Source: JBOHRN01 sp050732775
GTDB taxonomy: Bacteria > Gemmatimonadota > Gemmatimonadetes > Longimicrobiales > Longimicrobiaceae
Assembly (NCBI GenBank): GCA_050732775.1
Contig: JBOHRN010000025.1
Coordinates: 17,854 to 81,853, forward strand
Reading direction: 5' to 3'
Length of the DNA stretch: 64,000 nucleotides
This document shows, in pieces, positions 42,244 through 50,676 of this stretch. Under the pieces are notes generated by a model, which searched no databases, had not been told where the DNA came from, and saw nothing but the letters and a program-made list of their open reading frames with translations. Each line of letters opens with the position of its first letter. The stretch's first letter is position 1. A program made the position numbers and the translations under genes.

Positions 42244-43287
42244 ATGTCAAACTCCCTCTCCCGGCCCCGCTACCAGGGGCTCGCGGCGGCGCGCGGCTGG
42301 CGCCCCGACCCGGTACGTCCGCAGCCCGGCTTTTCTCTCGCGGTGGGCGCCAGGGTCGGCGAGTTGACGGTTATCGGCCACCTGGCACGCGGCCGCACCA
42401 GCGAACTGTACCAGGTATGGAGCAACGACCACTGGTGCGCCCTTACCGGAAAGTTCGCGCTGCCCGGGAGCGAAGCCGCCGGGCTCACGGCCGAGGCCCG
42501 CATCCTCTCCCAACTGGACCACCCCAACATCGTGCGGCTCTTCGGCCGGGGCGAGGCGGAAGGGCGCACCTATACACTGCTCGAATACCTGGCGGGGCCG
42601 TCCCTTTTCGACCTTCTGGAGGTCATGCCCAGGCGCCGGCTGCACCTCCCCGACGCCGTTCGGGCGGTCATACACGCGGGCGCCGCGGTTCACTACCTGC
42701 ACCGGCGCGGCTACCTGTACCGGGACCTCAAACCCGCCAACATCTTACTGCGTGACGGCGTGCCCGTGCTACTCGACTTCGACGTGGTCCAGCAGCTGAG
42801 CGGCGAAGCACCAGGCGACCGGCAGGGTACCGCCCCGTACATGGCCCCCGAACAGATCCGGCGCGAGCCGCTTGCGCCCTCGGCTGACGTATACGGGCTG
42901 GGCGCCCTGCTGTACGAACTGCTCACCGGCCGCTGGCCCACGGACGAGCCGCTGGACGAGGACGAAGACCCCTGGGACGACGACGACGAGACCGTCTCCC
43001 CTCGCCCCCCCATGACCACGGACCGGAGGGAAGAGATGCCGACCGGTGAGCTCGCCCGCTTTTACCCTCAGCTCGAACGGCAGCCCGTACCGCCGCGGCT
43101 CCACGCCCCCCGCACCCCCGCCGCGGTTGAGCGGGTAATCCTCCGCTGCCTGTCCCCCGACCCGGCCGAACGGTTCCAGACCGTGTCCGGCTTCCTGGCC
43201 GCCCTCGCCCCCCTCCTCAAGGGCCGCCACCGGCTCTGGCCCGAAGCCGCGCCGGTGGAGCGCCGCTCCGACACCGACTCCAGATAG
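42244..43287 (+). CDS. Soluble serine/threonine protein kinase with atypical DFD and YRD motifs
   Basis: This is a Hanks-type kinase. The Gly-rich loop is HLARGRTSELYQV (48-58). A candidate ATP lysine is Lys70 and the helix-C glutamate is Glu84. The catalytic loop is YRDLKPANILL (Asp161, Lys163, Asn166), where Tyr replaces the usual His. The metal-binding motif is DFD (178-180) instead of DFG. APE is MAPEQ. Subdomain XI ends CLSPDPAERFQTV. No transmembrane helix or sensor domain follows, and an acidic insert (DEDEDPWDDDDE) lies at about 240-251. It overlaps the divergent DUF3293 gene at its start. Activity is probable because the core Asp/Asn/Lys are present. Confidence 0.85.
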   Translation: MSNSLSRPRYQGLAAARGWRPDPVRPQPGFSLAVGARVGELTVIGHLARGRTSELYQVWSNDHWCALTGKFALPGSEAAGLTAEARILSQLDHPNIVRLFGRGEAEGRTYTLLEYLAGPSLFDLLEVMPRRRLHLPDAVRAVIHAGAAVHYLHRRGYLYRDLKPANILLRDGVPVLLDFDVVQQLSGEAPGDRQGTAPYMAPEQIRREPLAPSADVYGLGALLYELLTGRWPTDEPLDEDEDPWDDDDETVSPRPPMTTDRREEMPTGELARFYPQLERQPVPPRLHAPRTPAAVERVILRCLSPDPAERFQTVSGFLAALAPLLKGRHRLWPEAAPVERRSDTDSR

Positions 43288-43288
43288 C

Positions 43289-44230
43289 TCACACCCGCCG
43301 CTCGCGGGGTAGCAGCGAACGGTAGATACCGATGGCGGCGCGCACCCCGTCCGCGGCTGCCCGCATGGCCAGCTTGGAGCCGGGGGTGATGTCGCCGGCC
43401 GCGTACACCCCCGGACAGCTAGTGCGGTGCTCCCGGTTCACCTTTAGGATACCGTCCTGGTCGGCTTTACAGCCCAACTGGGTAGGCAGAGGAGAGCCCG
43501 GGCCGTAGGCGATATGGAAGAAGCAGGCGTCCAGCTCTTGGCTCCGTCCGTCCGCGAAGGCAACCCGCTCCAGGCAGTCGCCCGTGCCTTCCAGCCGTGA
43601 GATCACCCGCGTGTCCACGGGGATACGGAAGCGTTCCAGGGCGTTAGCGGCCCGCTCCGGAAGCTCGGGCTCGTGGCCGTGGGTGAGCAGGGTGAGCCGG
43701 TCGGTCCAGGTGAGCATCTCCATGCAGAAACCGGCGATCTGGCGGCCCCAGCCGATCACACCCACCCGCATTCCCTCAACCCCCGGCCCGTCGCAGTCCG
43801 GGCAGTGCCACACGCTGGAGCCGTAGAAGTCGAGGAGCCCGGGAATCTCGGGGATGATGTCCCTTAGTCCGGTGGCGATGAGAAGACGCCGGCAGCTGAA
43901 CTCCCGGCCGTCGTCCAGCCGGACCCGGAATACGCCGCCCTCCGCTTTCACCCGCTCCACGGTGCCCGGGGAGAGCTCTGCCCCGGCTCCCTCGGCCTGC
44001 TCGCGGCCGATACGGCGCAGCTCTTCCGGGGCCACGTGGTTGAGCCCGAGGTAGCCGTGGACCGCCCAGGCCGGTTTGTTGCGGGGGTCGTCGCGGTCAA
44101 ATAGCCGCACCCTCAGCCGGTAGCGGGCCAGCCACAGAGCCGCGGATAGTCCGGCCGGGCCGCCCCCCACCACGATGGCGTGGTAAGGTTTCGGTTTGTC
44201 TGGCACGCCAGGCGTCCGTGCAAACGCCAC
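43289..44230 (-). CDS. Thioredoxin-reductase-like NAD(P)/FAD oxidoreductase
   Basis: This is a flavoprotein disulfide reductase of the TrxR/AhpF-related group. The FAD fold begins AIVVGGGPAGLSAALWLARY. The redox-active pair is CPDC in SVWHCPDCDGPGV. An NAD(P)-like site is VGVIGWGRQIAGF (one Gly replaced by Trp). The closing FAD motif is PGVYAAGDITPGSKLAMRAAADGVRAA. 313 aa is normal. The CPDC tetrapeptide differs from CATC of canonical TrxR, so the partner may not be ordinary thioredoxin. It is convergent with the kinase and divergent from an M28 peptidase. Confidence 0.9.
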   Translation of the reverse strand: MAFARTPGVPDKPKPYHAIVVGGGPAGLSAALWLARYRLRVRLFDRDDPRNKPAWAVHGYLGLNHVAPEELRRIGREQAEGAGAELSPGTVERVKAEGGVFRVRLDDGREFSCRRLLIATGLRDIIPEIPGLLDFYGSSVWHCPDCDGPGVEGMRVGVIGWGRQIAGFCMEMLTWTDRLTLLTHGHEPELPERAANALERFRIPVDTRVISRLEGTGDCLERVAFADGRSQELDACFFHIAYGPGSPLPTQLGCKADQDGILKVNREHRTSCPGVYAAGDITPGSKLAMRAAADGVRAAIGIYRSLLPRERRV

Positions 44231-44255
44231 GCCCGGGGTGGCGCGAGCCAGCGCT

Positions 44256-44278
44256 GGTTCCCATCTTGGCGGGGAACC
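44256..44278. promoter_or_regulatory. Inverted repeat GGTTCCC-9-GGGAACC between divergent genes
   Basis: A 7-bp inverted repeat with a 9-bp centre (arms 44256-44262 and 44272-44278) lies between the flavoprotein start (44230) and the M28 peptidase ATG (44297). It could be an operator or a small RNA hairpin ahead of the M28 gene's ribosome site. No regulator is known. Confidence 0.3.
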
Positions 44279-44296
44279 GCAACCAGGAGATTAGAC

Positions 44297-45733
44297 ATGC
44301 CGTACCGGACAACTTTGCTGGCGGCGCTCCTTTTAACCGCCTGCTCGCCCGCCGTGGCTCCCGGGCCCGCCGCGGCTCCCCCCGAGCCCGCCCTCGCCCC
44401 CGGTACCCCGGCCCCCGCACCGGAGCCGCTCCCCGCGGGAGTGGTGCCGTCGGGCGAGGATGCCCGGCTGTACGAGATCAGGGACGAAGTATCCCCCGCG
44501 CGCATTGAGCGGGACATCCGCACCCTGGTCGGCTTCGGGACCCGGCACACCCTCTCCGATACCCTCTCGGAGACGCGCGGGATCGGCGCGGCTCGTCGCT
44601 GGATATACCAGGAGTTCCGGCGCGTCTCGGCAGCGTGCGGCGGTTGCCTGGAGGTCCGCTACGTCTCGGGAGTGGTGGAGGGAGAGGAGGGTTCGCGCAT
44701 CCCCGTGGACACCCGGGTGGTCAACGTGATCGCCGTCCAGCGGGGCGCGTCCGACCCGGACCGTTACGTAGTCATGGCGGGCGACATTGACTCGCGCGTC
44801 TCCGACGGCATGGACTTTACCTCCGACTCACCCGGAGCCAACGACAACGCCTCGGGGTTGGCGGGGGTGCTGGAGGCGGCCCGCGTGCTCTCGCGCTACC
44901 GCTTCGACGGCTCCGTGGTGTACGCCGCCCTCTCGGGCGAGGAGCAGGGACTCTTCGGCGGCGCTATCCTGGCCGACAGCGCCCTGGCGTGGGGTTGGCA
45001 AATCACCGGCGTGCTCAACAACGATATGATCGGCAATATCCGGGGGATCACCGGCGTGATAGAAAACACCACCGCCCGTGTCTTCGCCCCCGGACTCCAC
45101 CCGGAGACCAGCGCCGCCGACCTGCGCAGAATCCTGACCACCGGGGGAGAGCTGGATACCCCCTCCCGGCAGCTGGCCCGCTACGTGGCCCGGACCGCGC
45201 AGCGTTACTTTCCTAACCTGGAGATGAAGATCATCTACCGGCTAGACCGTTTCGGCCGGGGCGGGCACCACACGCCCTTCTTTCTGCGTGGCTTTCCGGC
45301 GGTGCGCATCATGGAGACGCACGAGAATTACAACCGCCAGCATCAAGACATCCGGGTCGAGGACGGCGTCCGCTACGGAGACGTACTGGAGGGGGTCGAC
45401 TTCGACTACGCGGCCAAGCTCACCGCTCTGAACTCGGCGGTGTTGGCGTCGCTGGCGTGGGCGCCGCCCGCGCCCGAGGGGGTCACCATTAGGGGCGCGG
45501 TGCGGCCATCACCTACCCTCAGCTGGCGGCCGGTCGAGGCCCCGGACCTGGCCGGGTACCGGGTTTACTGGCGCGAACCCACCGAGCCGCTGTGGAGCCG
45601 CTCCCGGTGGGTGGGCGGGGCTACCGAGTTCACGGTCGAAAACGTCATCATAGACAACTACTTCTTCGGGGTGGCCGCGGTCGACCGCCGGGGACACGAG
45701 AGCTTGGTGGTCTTCCCCCTGCCGGGCAGGTGA
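44297..45733 (+). CDS. M28 family metallopeptidase lipoprotein
   Basis: The signal ends LLLTACS (lipidation Cys about 15). The M28 peptidase domain (about 110-390) shows the zinc-binding blocks VVMAGDIDSRVSD, PGANDNASGLAG, ALSGEEQGLFGG, LNNDMIGNI and RIMETHENYNRQHQDIRVEDG. The usual first His of GHYDS is replaced (GDIDS), as in a known subgroup. A fibronectin-III-like strand region (SPTLSWRPVEAPDLAGYRVYWREP) closes the protein. The ATG has AGGAGA 7 bp before it. Probable periplasmic aminopeptidase; the substrate is unknown. Confidence 0.9.
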   Translation: MPYRTTLLAALLLTACSPAVAPGPAAAPPEPALAPGTPAPAPEPLPAGVVPSGEDARLYEIRDEVSPARIERDIRTLVGFGTRHTLSDTLSETRGIGAARRWIYQEFRRVSAACGGCLEVRYVSGVVEGEEGSRIPVDTRVVNVIAVQRGASDPDRYVVMAGDIDSRVSDGMDFTSDSPGANDNASGLAGVLEAARVLSRYRFDGSVVYAALSGEEQGLFGGAILADSALAWGWQITGVLNNDMIGNIRGITGVIENTTARVFAPGLHPETSAADLRRILTTGGELDTPSRQLARYVARTAQRYFPNLEMKIIYRLDRFGRGGHHTPFFLRGFPAVRIMETHENYNRQHQDIRVEDGVRYGDVLEGVDFDYAAKLTALNSAVLASLAWAPPAPEGVTIRGAVRPSPTLSWRPVEAPDLAGYRVYWREPTEPLWSRSRWVGGATEFTVENVIIDNYFFGVAAVDRRGHESLVVFPLPGR

Positions 45734-45769
45734 GGGCGTAGCTAGCCGCTCGCCGGGTTGGGGATCTAA

Positions 45770-46843
45770 TTACTCCTGCACCACGGGCTCGATGCGGTCT
45801 TTGTCCGCGCCCAGGGTCCGTTCTACCCACAGCACTTCGACGGCGGTGCCGAAGAGGAGCACCAGGGGGATGGAGAGGATCACTCCCAGGAATCCGAACA
45901 TCCCCCCGAACAGGAAGAGGGCAAAGAGGGTGATCATGGGGTGGACGTTGGCCTCCCTGGACATCACCATGGGGGTGATGAGGTTGCTCTCGAATTGGTT
46001 GATCGCCAGCAGCGCCAGGGTGGCCCAGAGCGCCTTCATGGGGTCGTCCAGAAAGGCCACCAGCACGGCGGGCACGGCGCCCAGCGTGGGCCCGATCACC
46101 GGCACTATGACGGCCAAAGCGTTGATGACACCAAGTAGCAGGGCGTAGGGGACGCCGATCACGGCGAGGGCCAGGGTGACCAGCGTGCCTATCACCAGCA
46201 TGGAGATTACCATTGCCCGCAGCCAACCCCGCAGCCGTTTGGCCAGCCGCTGGAACATCCGCTCCACGTCGGGCCTGAGGTCGCGGGGAAGGGAGCGCAT
46301 GAGCGGTACCAAGAGCCCCTTATTGGGGGATGAAAGGGCGAAAAGCCCGCCCAACAGCAGGATGAGAGGGATCAGCATCCCTTCTAGCACGGCACCCGCC
46401 CGCCCGAAGATCTGAAAGCCGCCCACGCTCTGCCAAACGTGGCCGACTACCTCCTGGAACTCCACGGTTGGAACGCGCACTTCGAAGCCGGTCCGCTCCG
46501 CGATCCGGTCGCCCCACGCAGCCAACTCCGCCTGAAACTCGGGGATGCGCCGGATGAGCCCCCGCAGCTGATCCCCCAGCGCGGGTACTCCGAACCAGAA
46601 GATGAGCCCCAGCAGAGTAACGATGCCCAACCCGGAGAGCGCCGCCAGCCAGTTCCGCCCCAGCCGCGTGCTCCCGGCGAGGGGGTTCAGGGCCACCGCC
46701 AGGATCACCGAGATGTAGAGAAAAAGAAAGACGCGGCTGATCTCGCGGAAGTACCAGAAGATCAGCGCGGCGGCCAGGAGGACGCCCACCGTCCGGTAAA
46801 GGTGGGTGGGTTGCAGCGGTTCGGGGGCGCTGGTGCCGGTCAT
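45770..46843 (-). CDS. AI-2E/PerM family permease
   Basis: This is a multi-pass inner-membrane protein of the AI-2E transporter family (DUF20/PerM). Blocks seen are RVFLFLYISVILAVALNPL, ALGDQLRGLIRRIPEFQ, GLFALSSPNKGLLVPLMRSLPRDLRPDVERM and VIGVPYALLLGVINALAVIVPVIGPTLGAVPAVLV, the last being the family signature. The last helices carry GGMFGFLGVILSIPLVLLFGT. At 357 aa it fits the family. Despite the name, members carry varied cargo or act as Na+/H+ antiporters. A single gene on the minus strand, 36 bp from the convergent M28 gene. Confidence 0.9.
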   Translation of the reverse strand: MTGTSAPEPLQPTHLYRTVGVLLAAALIFWYFREISRVFLFLYISVILAVALNPLAGSTRLGRNWLAALSGLGIVTLLGLIFWFGVPALGDQLRGLIRRIPEFQAELAAWGDRIAERTGFEVRVPTVEFQEVVGHVWQSVGGFQIFGRAGAVLEGMLIPLILLLGGLFALSSPNKGLLVPLMRSLPRDLRPDVERMFQRLAKRLRGWLRAMVISMLVIGTLVTLALAVIGVPYALLLGVINALAVIVPVIGPTLGAVPAVLVAFLDDPMKALWATLALLAINQFESNLITPMVMSREANVHPMITLFALFLFGGMFGFLGVILSIPLVLLFGTAVEVLWVERTLGADKDRIEPVVQE

Positions 46844-46893
46844 GCCGGAGAAGCTACCCTTTGTGCCCCGGTTTGTCGATAGCCGCTAAAACA

Positions 46894-46921
46894 GCGAACC
46901 CCCGGCGGGCCGGGGGTTCGC
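46894..46921 (-). terminator. Intrinsic terminator for the CsbD gene
   Basis: A perfect 12-bp stem (46894-46905 with 46910-46921) closes a 4-base loop. Read on the minus strand it is followed by TGTTTTAG. It sits about 30 bp after the CsbD stop. Confidence 0.6.
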
Positions 46922-46951
46922 AAGGCGCACTCGCGGAGAAAGCCGGTTACT

Positions 46952-47143
46952 TCAGCTCTTCCTGGCGGCGCGTCCCGCCTCCTTCTGAAACCTACCCGCC
47001 TCCTCCTTGGCCTTGCCTTTGGCTTGATCGGATTTGTCGTCCGTCATCTTGCCCCAGCCCTTCTGGGTTTTGCCCTTCATCTCCCTGCCGGCGCCTTTGG
47101 CTTCGTGTTTGGCGCCTTCTTTTTTGAAGTCTTTCTTGTCCAC
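46952..47143 (-). CDS. CsbD family stress protein
   Basis: A 63-aa, highly charged, Lys/Glu/Gly-rich protein: KKDFKKEGAKHEAKGAGREMKGKTQKGWGKMTDD and DQAKGKAKEEAGRFQKEAG. It clearly belongs to the CsbD family, general-stress proteins of unknown biochemical role. The GTG at 47143 has GAGG 5 bp upstream. The longer upstream frame is unsupported. A hairpin terminator follows. Expression is probably stress-dependent as in other bacteria, but no promoter is obvious. Confidence 0.85.
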   Translation of the reverse strand: MDKKDFKKEGAKHEAKGAGREMKGKTQKGWGKMTDDKSDQAKGKAKEEAGRFQKEAGRAARKS

Positions 47144-47235
47144 GGTATCCTCTTCCGGATCGGGTGGGTACGGCGGCACCGGCGGTGCCTCTAAAACGTG
47201 TGTTCCGCAACCTCCGTACCACCCTGGCGCGTGGC

Positions 47236-47721
47236 TTACGACTCCCCCTCGCGCAGCAGCCGCTCGATTTCGTCGGCCACCTCGTGGGGGTCCACCGGCT
47301 TGGAGAGGATGCCGCTCGCGCCCGCCTTCTCGGCCCGCTGCGAGACCTCGCCCACCAACGAGGCGGTAAAGAGCAAAACCGGAATGGCCTGGGTGCGGGG
47401 GTCGTCGCGGAGTTGGCGGCACGCCTCGAAGCCGTCCATGCGGGGCATGGCCACGTCCATCAGGACCAGGTCCGGAGGCGACGCGCGGGCGGCCTCCAGC
47501 CCGGCCTGTCCGTCGACGGCCTCGCGCACGTCGTAGCCCAGGTGGGTGAGCATGGTGCGCTGGATGATGCGCTCATCCTGCTGGTCGTCGACCACCAAGA
47601 TGGTTTTTCCGTTTGCGGGCAAATGGAGCCGGGGTTGACGGTGCTGGGTGCTAGTCTCCCCCTTCAAGAGTCGTTCCCGCCCTGCGGGCGGGGGGCCGGT
47701 GTCAGAAATCGGGCCGCTCAA
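47236..47721 (-). CDS. Single-domain response regulator (CheY-like receiver)
   Basis: A receiver domain fills residues 38-158: KTILVVDDQQDERIIQRTML, phosphoacceptor Asp in LVLMDVAMPRMDGFEA, Thr in VLLFTASL and Lys in GILSKPVDP. There is no output domain, so it should work through partners such as a hybrid kinase. The true start is uncertain. The TTG at 47721 adds a disordered leader of about 37 residues; TTG at 47668 or 47622 are alternatives. A TATATA element lies at 47726-47733 just upstream. No kinase gene is adjacent; the nearest is at 52.6 kb. Confidence 0.82.
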   Translation of the reverse strand: MSGPISDTGPPPAGRERLLKGETSTQHRQPRLHLPANGKTILVVDDQQDERIIQRTMLTHLGYDVREAVDGQAGLEAARASPPDLVLMDVAMPRMDGFEACRQLRDDPRTQAIPVLLFTASLVGEVSQRAEKAGASGILSKPVDPHEVADEIERLLREGES

Positions 47722-47762
47722 ACGTTATATATACGAGGGTCCACACTGGACTGGAGGGCCAA

Positions 47763-47942
47763 GTGGCCGACGTAAAGACCATCCGGACAATCGGAATCGG
47801 CTTGATGACGCTGGCGGCGGTCGCCGCCAGTGCTGCCGTGGTGTGGCAGCGGCAGGAGGTGCGCAAGCCGGAGGAGCCGGCCGGGCCAGAGCGCGCCATC
47901 CCCGTGCTAGACCTGGATCAGGTCAGAAGCGCGGGGCTGTAG
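47763..47942 (+). CDS. Small single-pass membrane protein, 59 aa
   Basis: A GTG at 47763 preceded by GGAGG at 5-bp spacing opens a 59-codon frame ending TAG. The product has one hydrophobic helix (IGIGLMTLAAVAASAAVVW, about 10-28) followed by a charged cytosolic or periplasmic tail (QRQEVRKPEEPAGPERA) ending in LDLDQVRSAGL. No family was recognised. A good ribosome site and a clean frame support a real gene. It is divergent from the receiver gene and convergent with the ferredoxin gene. Confidence 0.6.
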   Translation: MADVKTIRTIGIGLMTLAAVAASAAVVWQRQEVRKPEEPAGPERAIPVLDLDQVRSAGL

Positions 47943-47957
47943 CCGCCCATCCTCACC

Positions 47958-48191
47958 CTACTCCGAGAGGGCCCGGTTTTTTTCGATGTAGTCTGACCAC
48001 TCCGGCGGCACGTCCGTGTCCGTGAAGATCGCCTGTACCGGACACTCCGGCTCGCACGCCCCGCAGTCGATGCACTCGTCGGGGTTGATGTAGTACTGAT
48101 CATCCGATTCGTAAATGCAGTCCACCGGGCACACCTCGACGCAGCTCGCGTCCTTGGTTCCGATGCACGGTTCGGTGATGATGTACGGCAT
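47958..48191 (-). CDS. Ferredoxin with 3Fe-4S/4Fe-4S type clusters (7Fe type)
   Basis: A 77-aa electron carrier. Cysteine spacing is C9-x7-C17-x3-C21P for the first cluster (PCIGTKDASCVEVCP), then CIDCGACEPECP for the second. This is the pattern of Thermus/Azotobacter-type seven-iron ferredoxins: MPYIITEPCIGTK and DECIDCGAC. The ATG at 48191 starts the family N-terminus. A good promoter (48264-48235) lies upstream. Partners may be oxidoreductases in the wider genome; none is adjacent. Confidence 0.93.
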   Translation of the reverse strand: MPYIITEPCIGTKDASCVEVCPVDCIYESDDQYYINPDECIDCGACEPECPVQAIFTDTDVPPEWSDYIEKNRALSE

Positions 48192-48234
48192 GTGGCTTCG
48201 GGGTGTGTATGCGACCCGAGCAACCCGGTCCCGC

Positions 48235-48264
48235 TTGATAAAAAGGTAGCGTGCCCGGCGCCAA
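48235..48264 (-). promoter_or_regulatory. Promoter of the ferredoxin gene
   Basis: On the minus strand TTGGCG (48264-48259), an 18-bp spacer and TATCAA (48240-48235) precede the ferredoxin ATG with a leader of about 38 nt. Confidence 0.5.
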
Positions 48265-48301
48265 CGTACAAGTGGTGTTAGTGGAGCTGGGCAAGGCAGT
48301 G

Positions 48302-49144
48302 CTATCCCAGGTAGCGGCCGAACCAGTCGAGCGTGGCCCGGGCCGCCCGCCGGAGCTCCGGTGTGGGCCCCGTGAACGGGTGGGCGGCGCCAAAGGTATG
48401 GGAGCCGCCCTCCACCAGCAGGAGCTCCGAGCGGGGAGCGGCGGCGTGGAGGGCACGCCCTTCGGCCGGATCCACCGTGTCGTCGTCGCCGCCGTGGATA
48501 ATGAGCCAGGGGGCGCTGAGCCCGGCAGCGGCGGCGCGGATGTCTAGCCGGGAGCGGTTCCGCTCCAAATCTTGCCAGTACGCCGGTCCCACCGGCATAT
48601 CCTGGCCGGTGCGGGCATTGGGCACCGTCACCGGCCGTCCCCGCCGCCACCGCTCGCGCTCGGCGTCGCTCCAGCGGTCCACCTCGGAGATGGCGGCCCA
48701 GGTGACCAGCGCGTCCACCGAACTGTTGCCCACGACGGCCAGCACGGCCTCGCCGCCGCCACGCGAGTGGCCGAAAAGCCCGATTCTTTGCGGCGGATCC
48801 GAGCTGAATCCGCCGCTCCGCAGCGCTCTCAGTACGGCGCGGATCTCGGCCACGTTGCGGGAGTGCGTCTGGTCTTTGAAGAGGTGGAGGGCCGAGAAGT
48901 CCACCCCGTCTTCGCCCACGCCGTTCATGGCAAAGTCAAAGCTCACGGCGGCGTGACCGGCGAGCGCGATTTCGCGCGCCAGGGCGGGGAAAAACCCCCA
49001 CTTACGAAACCCCTTGAAGCCGTGGCACACCACCACCGCCGAGCGGGGCCGAGTGCCAGCCAGAGTGCGGACGTCTCCCCGCAGGGGTGGAGCTCCATCC
49101 CGGAAGCGCAGCTCCCAACCTGTGCGGGTGAGGGTGCCGGTCAT
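48302..49144 (-). CDS. Dienelactone hydrolase-like alpha/beta hydrolase
   Basis: An alpha/beta-hydrolase fold with the oxyanion segment VVVCHGFKGFRKWGFFP. The nucleophile elbow is GLFGHSRGGGEAVL (catalytic Ser in GHSRGG). A late acid is in IIHGGDDDTVDP and the His in VEGGSHTFGAAHPF. The ATG at 49144 overlaps the end of the CbiX-DR2241 gene (ATGA), placing it in the rho operon. Substrate unknown, perhaps an ester. Confidence 0.88.
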   Translation of the reverse strand: MTGTLTRTGWELRFRDGAPPLRGDVRTLAGTRPRSAVVVCHGFKGFRKWGFFPALAREIALAGHAAVSFDFAMNGVGEDGVDFSALHLFKDQTHSRNVAEIRAVLRALRSGGFSSDPPQRIGLFGHSRGGGEAVLAVVGNSSVDALVTWAAISEVDRWSDAERERWRRGRPVTVPNARTGQDMPVGPAYWQDLERNRSRLDIRAAAAGLSAPWLIIHGGDDDTVDPAEGRALHAAAPRSELLLVEGGSHTFGAAHPFTGPTPELRRAARATLDWFGRYLG

Positions 49145-50676
49145 GGAGTAACTGCCCGGCGGGCGGCCAGGTAACGGCGGCGGCGGCGGTTGGCCGGGTT
49201 GCCGAAGTCGCCCTCGCGGGCTTCGCCCGGCGTGGCTCCGGCGCCGCGCTCTCCCCGCTCGACAGCCAGGACGGCTCGCGCGAGGGAGATAAACATCGAA
49301 CACGCCTCGGGGCAAGGGACTTCGGCCTGGGAACCCGCTTCGCCCTCTCCGCCAGCCACCGGCGGGGCTCCCTCTTCTACCCCCCACTGGACGGCGCGCA
49401 GGCAGACCTCCGGGGCGCAGCACGCCTCCACCGCGTCTCGCAGGGCGCCCTCTTCGAGGAGTCTTACCGAGGCGTGGATGCCGCTTTGGCGGGCCGCGGT
49501 TTCGCGCCAACTGGTGGTGCGCACCGCCCCCTCGCGCCCCTGGTGCCAGTGCAGCGCGCAGCCGGGGTACAGGTAGTCGAGCGCGGTCCCTAAACCGCTC
49601 CCGTCCAGGCCGGTCAGCACCCAGCCGCGCCGGAGGGTGGGAGAGGTCTTGAGCGGGCGGTGCTCTCCCTTTTCGTCGCTCTGGGCGATTCGGCGCGCCG
49701 CGCACGGGTCGGACGAAGAGTCAAGCGCCTGGCTAGCAAAGCCCGAGTCGTCGCGATGGCGGACCTGGTAGCGGTCTTTGCCGAGGCAGCTGATTTCAAC
49801 CTGGAGAAAGTTACGCCTGCCTGCCTCGCCGATCCACTCCAGCAAGGCTTCGCGCGCCGCCGCCATCCCGCCGCCGCCGGTCCGGTGAGCATCACTACCC
49901 GGCTCAGCTAGCTTTGCGCCCGCCTCGCGCGCCCGCTGCACCACGATGTCGGCCACCTCCGGAAAGGTCCCCACCGGCGCCGCGTAGTGGATAACCCTGC
50001 CGTCTTTCTCGCTCACCGAAGAGACCCCGGGACGGTGGATGCCCAAGCCGTCCGGGATGGTCTCCTGGGTGTGCCACCCCTCCGCCACGAAGAAAGGGAC
50101 TAGCACCACCCGCCGCTCCTTAACCCTTTCCAGTACCTCGCCCACCTCGGGCGACTGGTCCAGGAAGCCGGGCTCGACCGAGGCGAAGACACCGGCCCGC
50201 CGGGCCTCGTCCGCCACCCGCAAGATTACCCCGGACGATCCGGCGTTCCTTTCGGTGCCGTGGCCGATCACGATCAGCGCCGTCTCTTTCGCCTCCCGCT
50301 CCGAAAGTCCGGCCGTCTCCTCGGCGCGGCGCAGAATCATCTCCGTCATCCACGGATGGGTGCCTATGGGGCCGCAGTAGTGGACCGTTTTGCCGGCCTT
50401 GCGGGTCACCGAGGGGGCGGGGCCGTCGAGCCCGAGCTCGCGGGGGATAACCTCTCTGGTGAAGTACCCCTGGGAGACGAAGAGCGGAACCACGAACAGC
50501 TGGTCCGACTCCACCAGCTCGAGCATCCGGCTTAGCGGCGGCTCCTCTTTCCAGAAGCACTCTCGCACCTCGTCAAAGACGCCCCGTTGCCGGATGGCAT
50601 CGGCGTGCCTGTACACCGGCTCGCTGGACCGGGCGCTCAGGTGGGAGCCGTGGCCGGCGATCACCAGGGCGTTCAC
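49141..50676 (-). CDS. Two-module CbiX-type chelatase fused to DR2241 4Fe-4S domain
   Basis: Residues 1-250 are two CbiX/SirB chelatase halves: VIAGHGSHLSARSSEPVYRHA and LFVVPLFVSQGYFTREVIP, then LIVIGHGTERNAGSSGVI and VVLVPFFVAEGWHTQETIP. Both keep the metal-site His of the HGxxxN/S motif. Residues about 270-511 match the DR2241 family, in which scattered cysteines bind a 4Fe-4S cluster (SCLGKDR, DPCAARR, CCAPEVCL, CPEACSMF). The fusion is known mainly from Deinococcus and some other phyla. Probably a cobalt, nickel or iron insertion enzyme for siroheme/B12 precursors. GTGA and ATGA overlaps tie it to its neighbours. Confidence 0.87.
   Translation of the reverse strand: MNALVIAGHGSHLSARSSEPVYRHADAIRQRGVFDEVRECFWKEEPPLSRMLELVESDQLFVVPLFVSQGYFTREVIPRELGLDGPAPSVTRKAGKTVHYCGPIGTHPWMTEMILRRAEETAGLSEREAKETALIVIGHGTERNAGSSGVILRVADEARRAGVFASVEPGFLDQSPEVGEVLERVKERRVVLVPFFVAEGWHTQETIPDGLGIHRPGVSSVSEKDGRVIHYAAPVGTFPEVADIVVQRAREAGAKLAEPGSDAHRTGGGGMAAAREALLEWIGEAGRRNFLQVEISCLGKDRYQVRHRDDSGFASQALDSSSDPCAARRIAQSDEKGEHRPLKTSPTLRRGWVLTGLDGSGLGTALDYLYPGCALHWHQGREGAVRTTSWRETAARQSGIHASVRLLEEGALRDAVEACCAPEVCLRAVQWGVEEGAPPVAGGEGEAGSQAEVPCPEACSMFISLARAVLAVERGERGAGATPGEAREGDFGNPANRRRRRYLAARRAVTP

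Noticed and set aside
49145..49705. N-terminal extension of the alpha/beta hydrolase
   Set aside because: It lies inside the chelatase-DR2241 gene; the ATGA junction gives a natural start at 49144.
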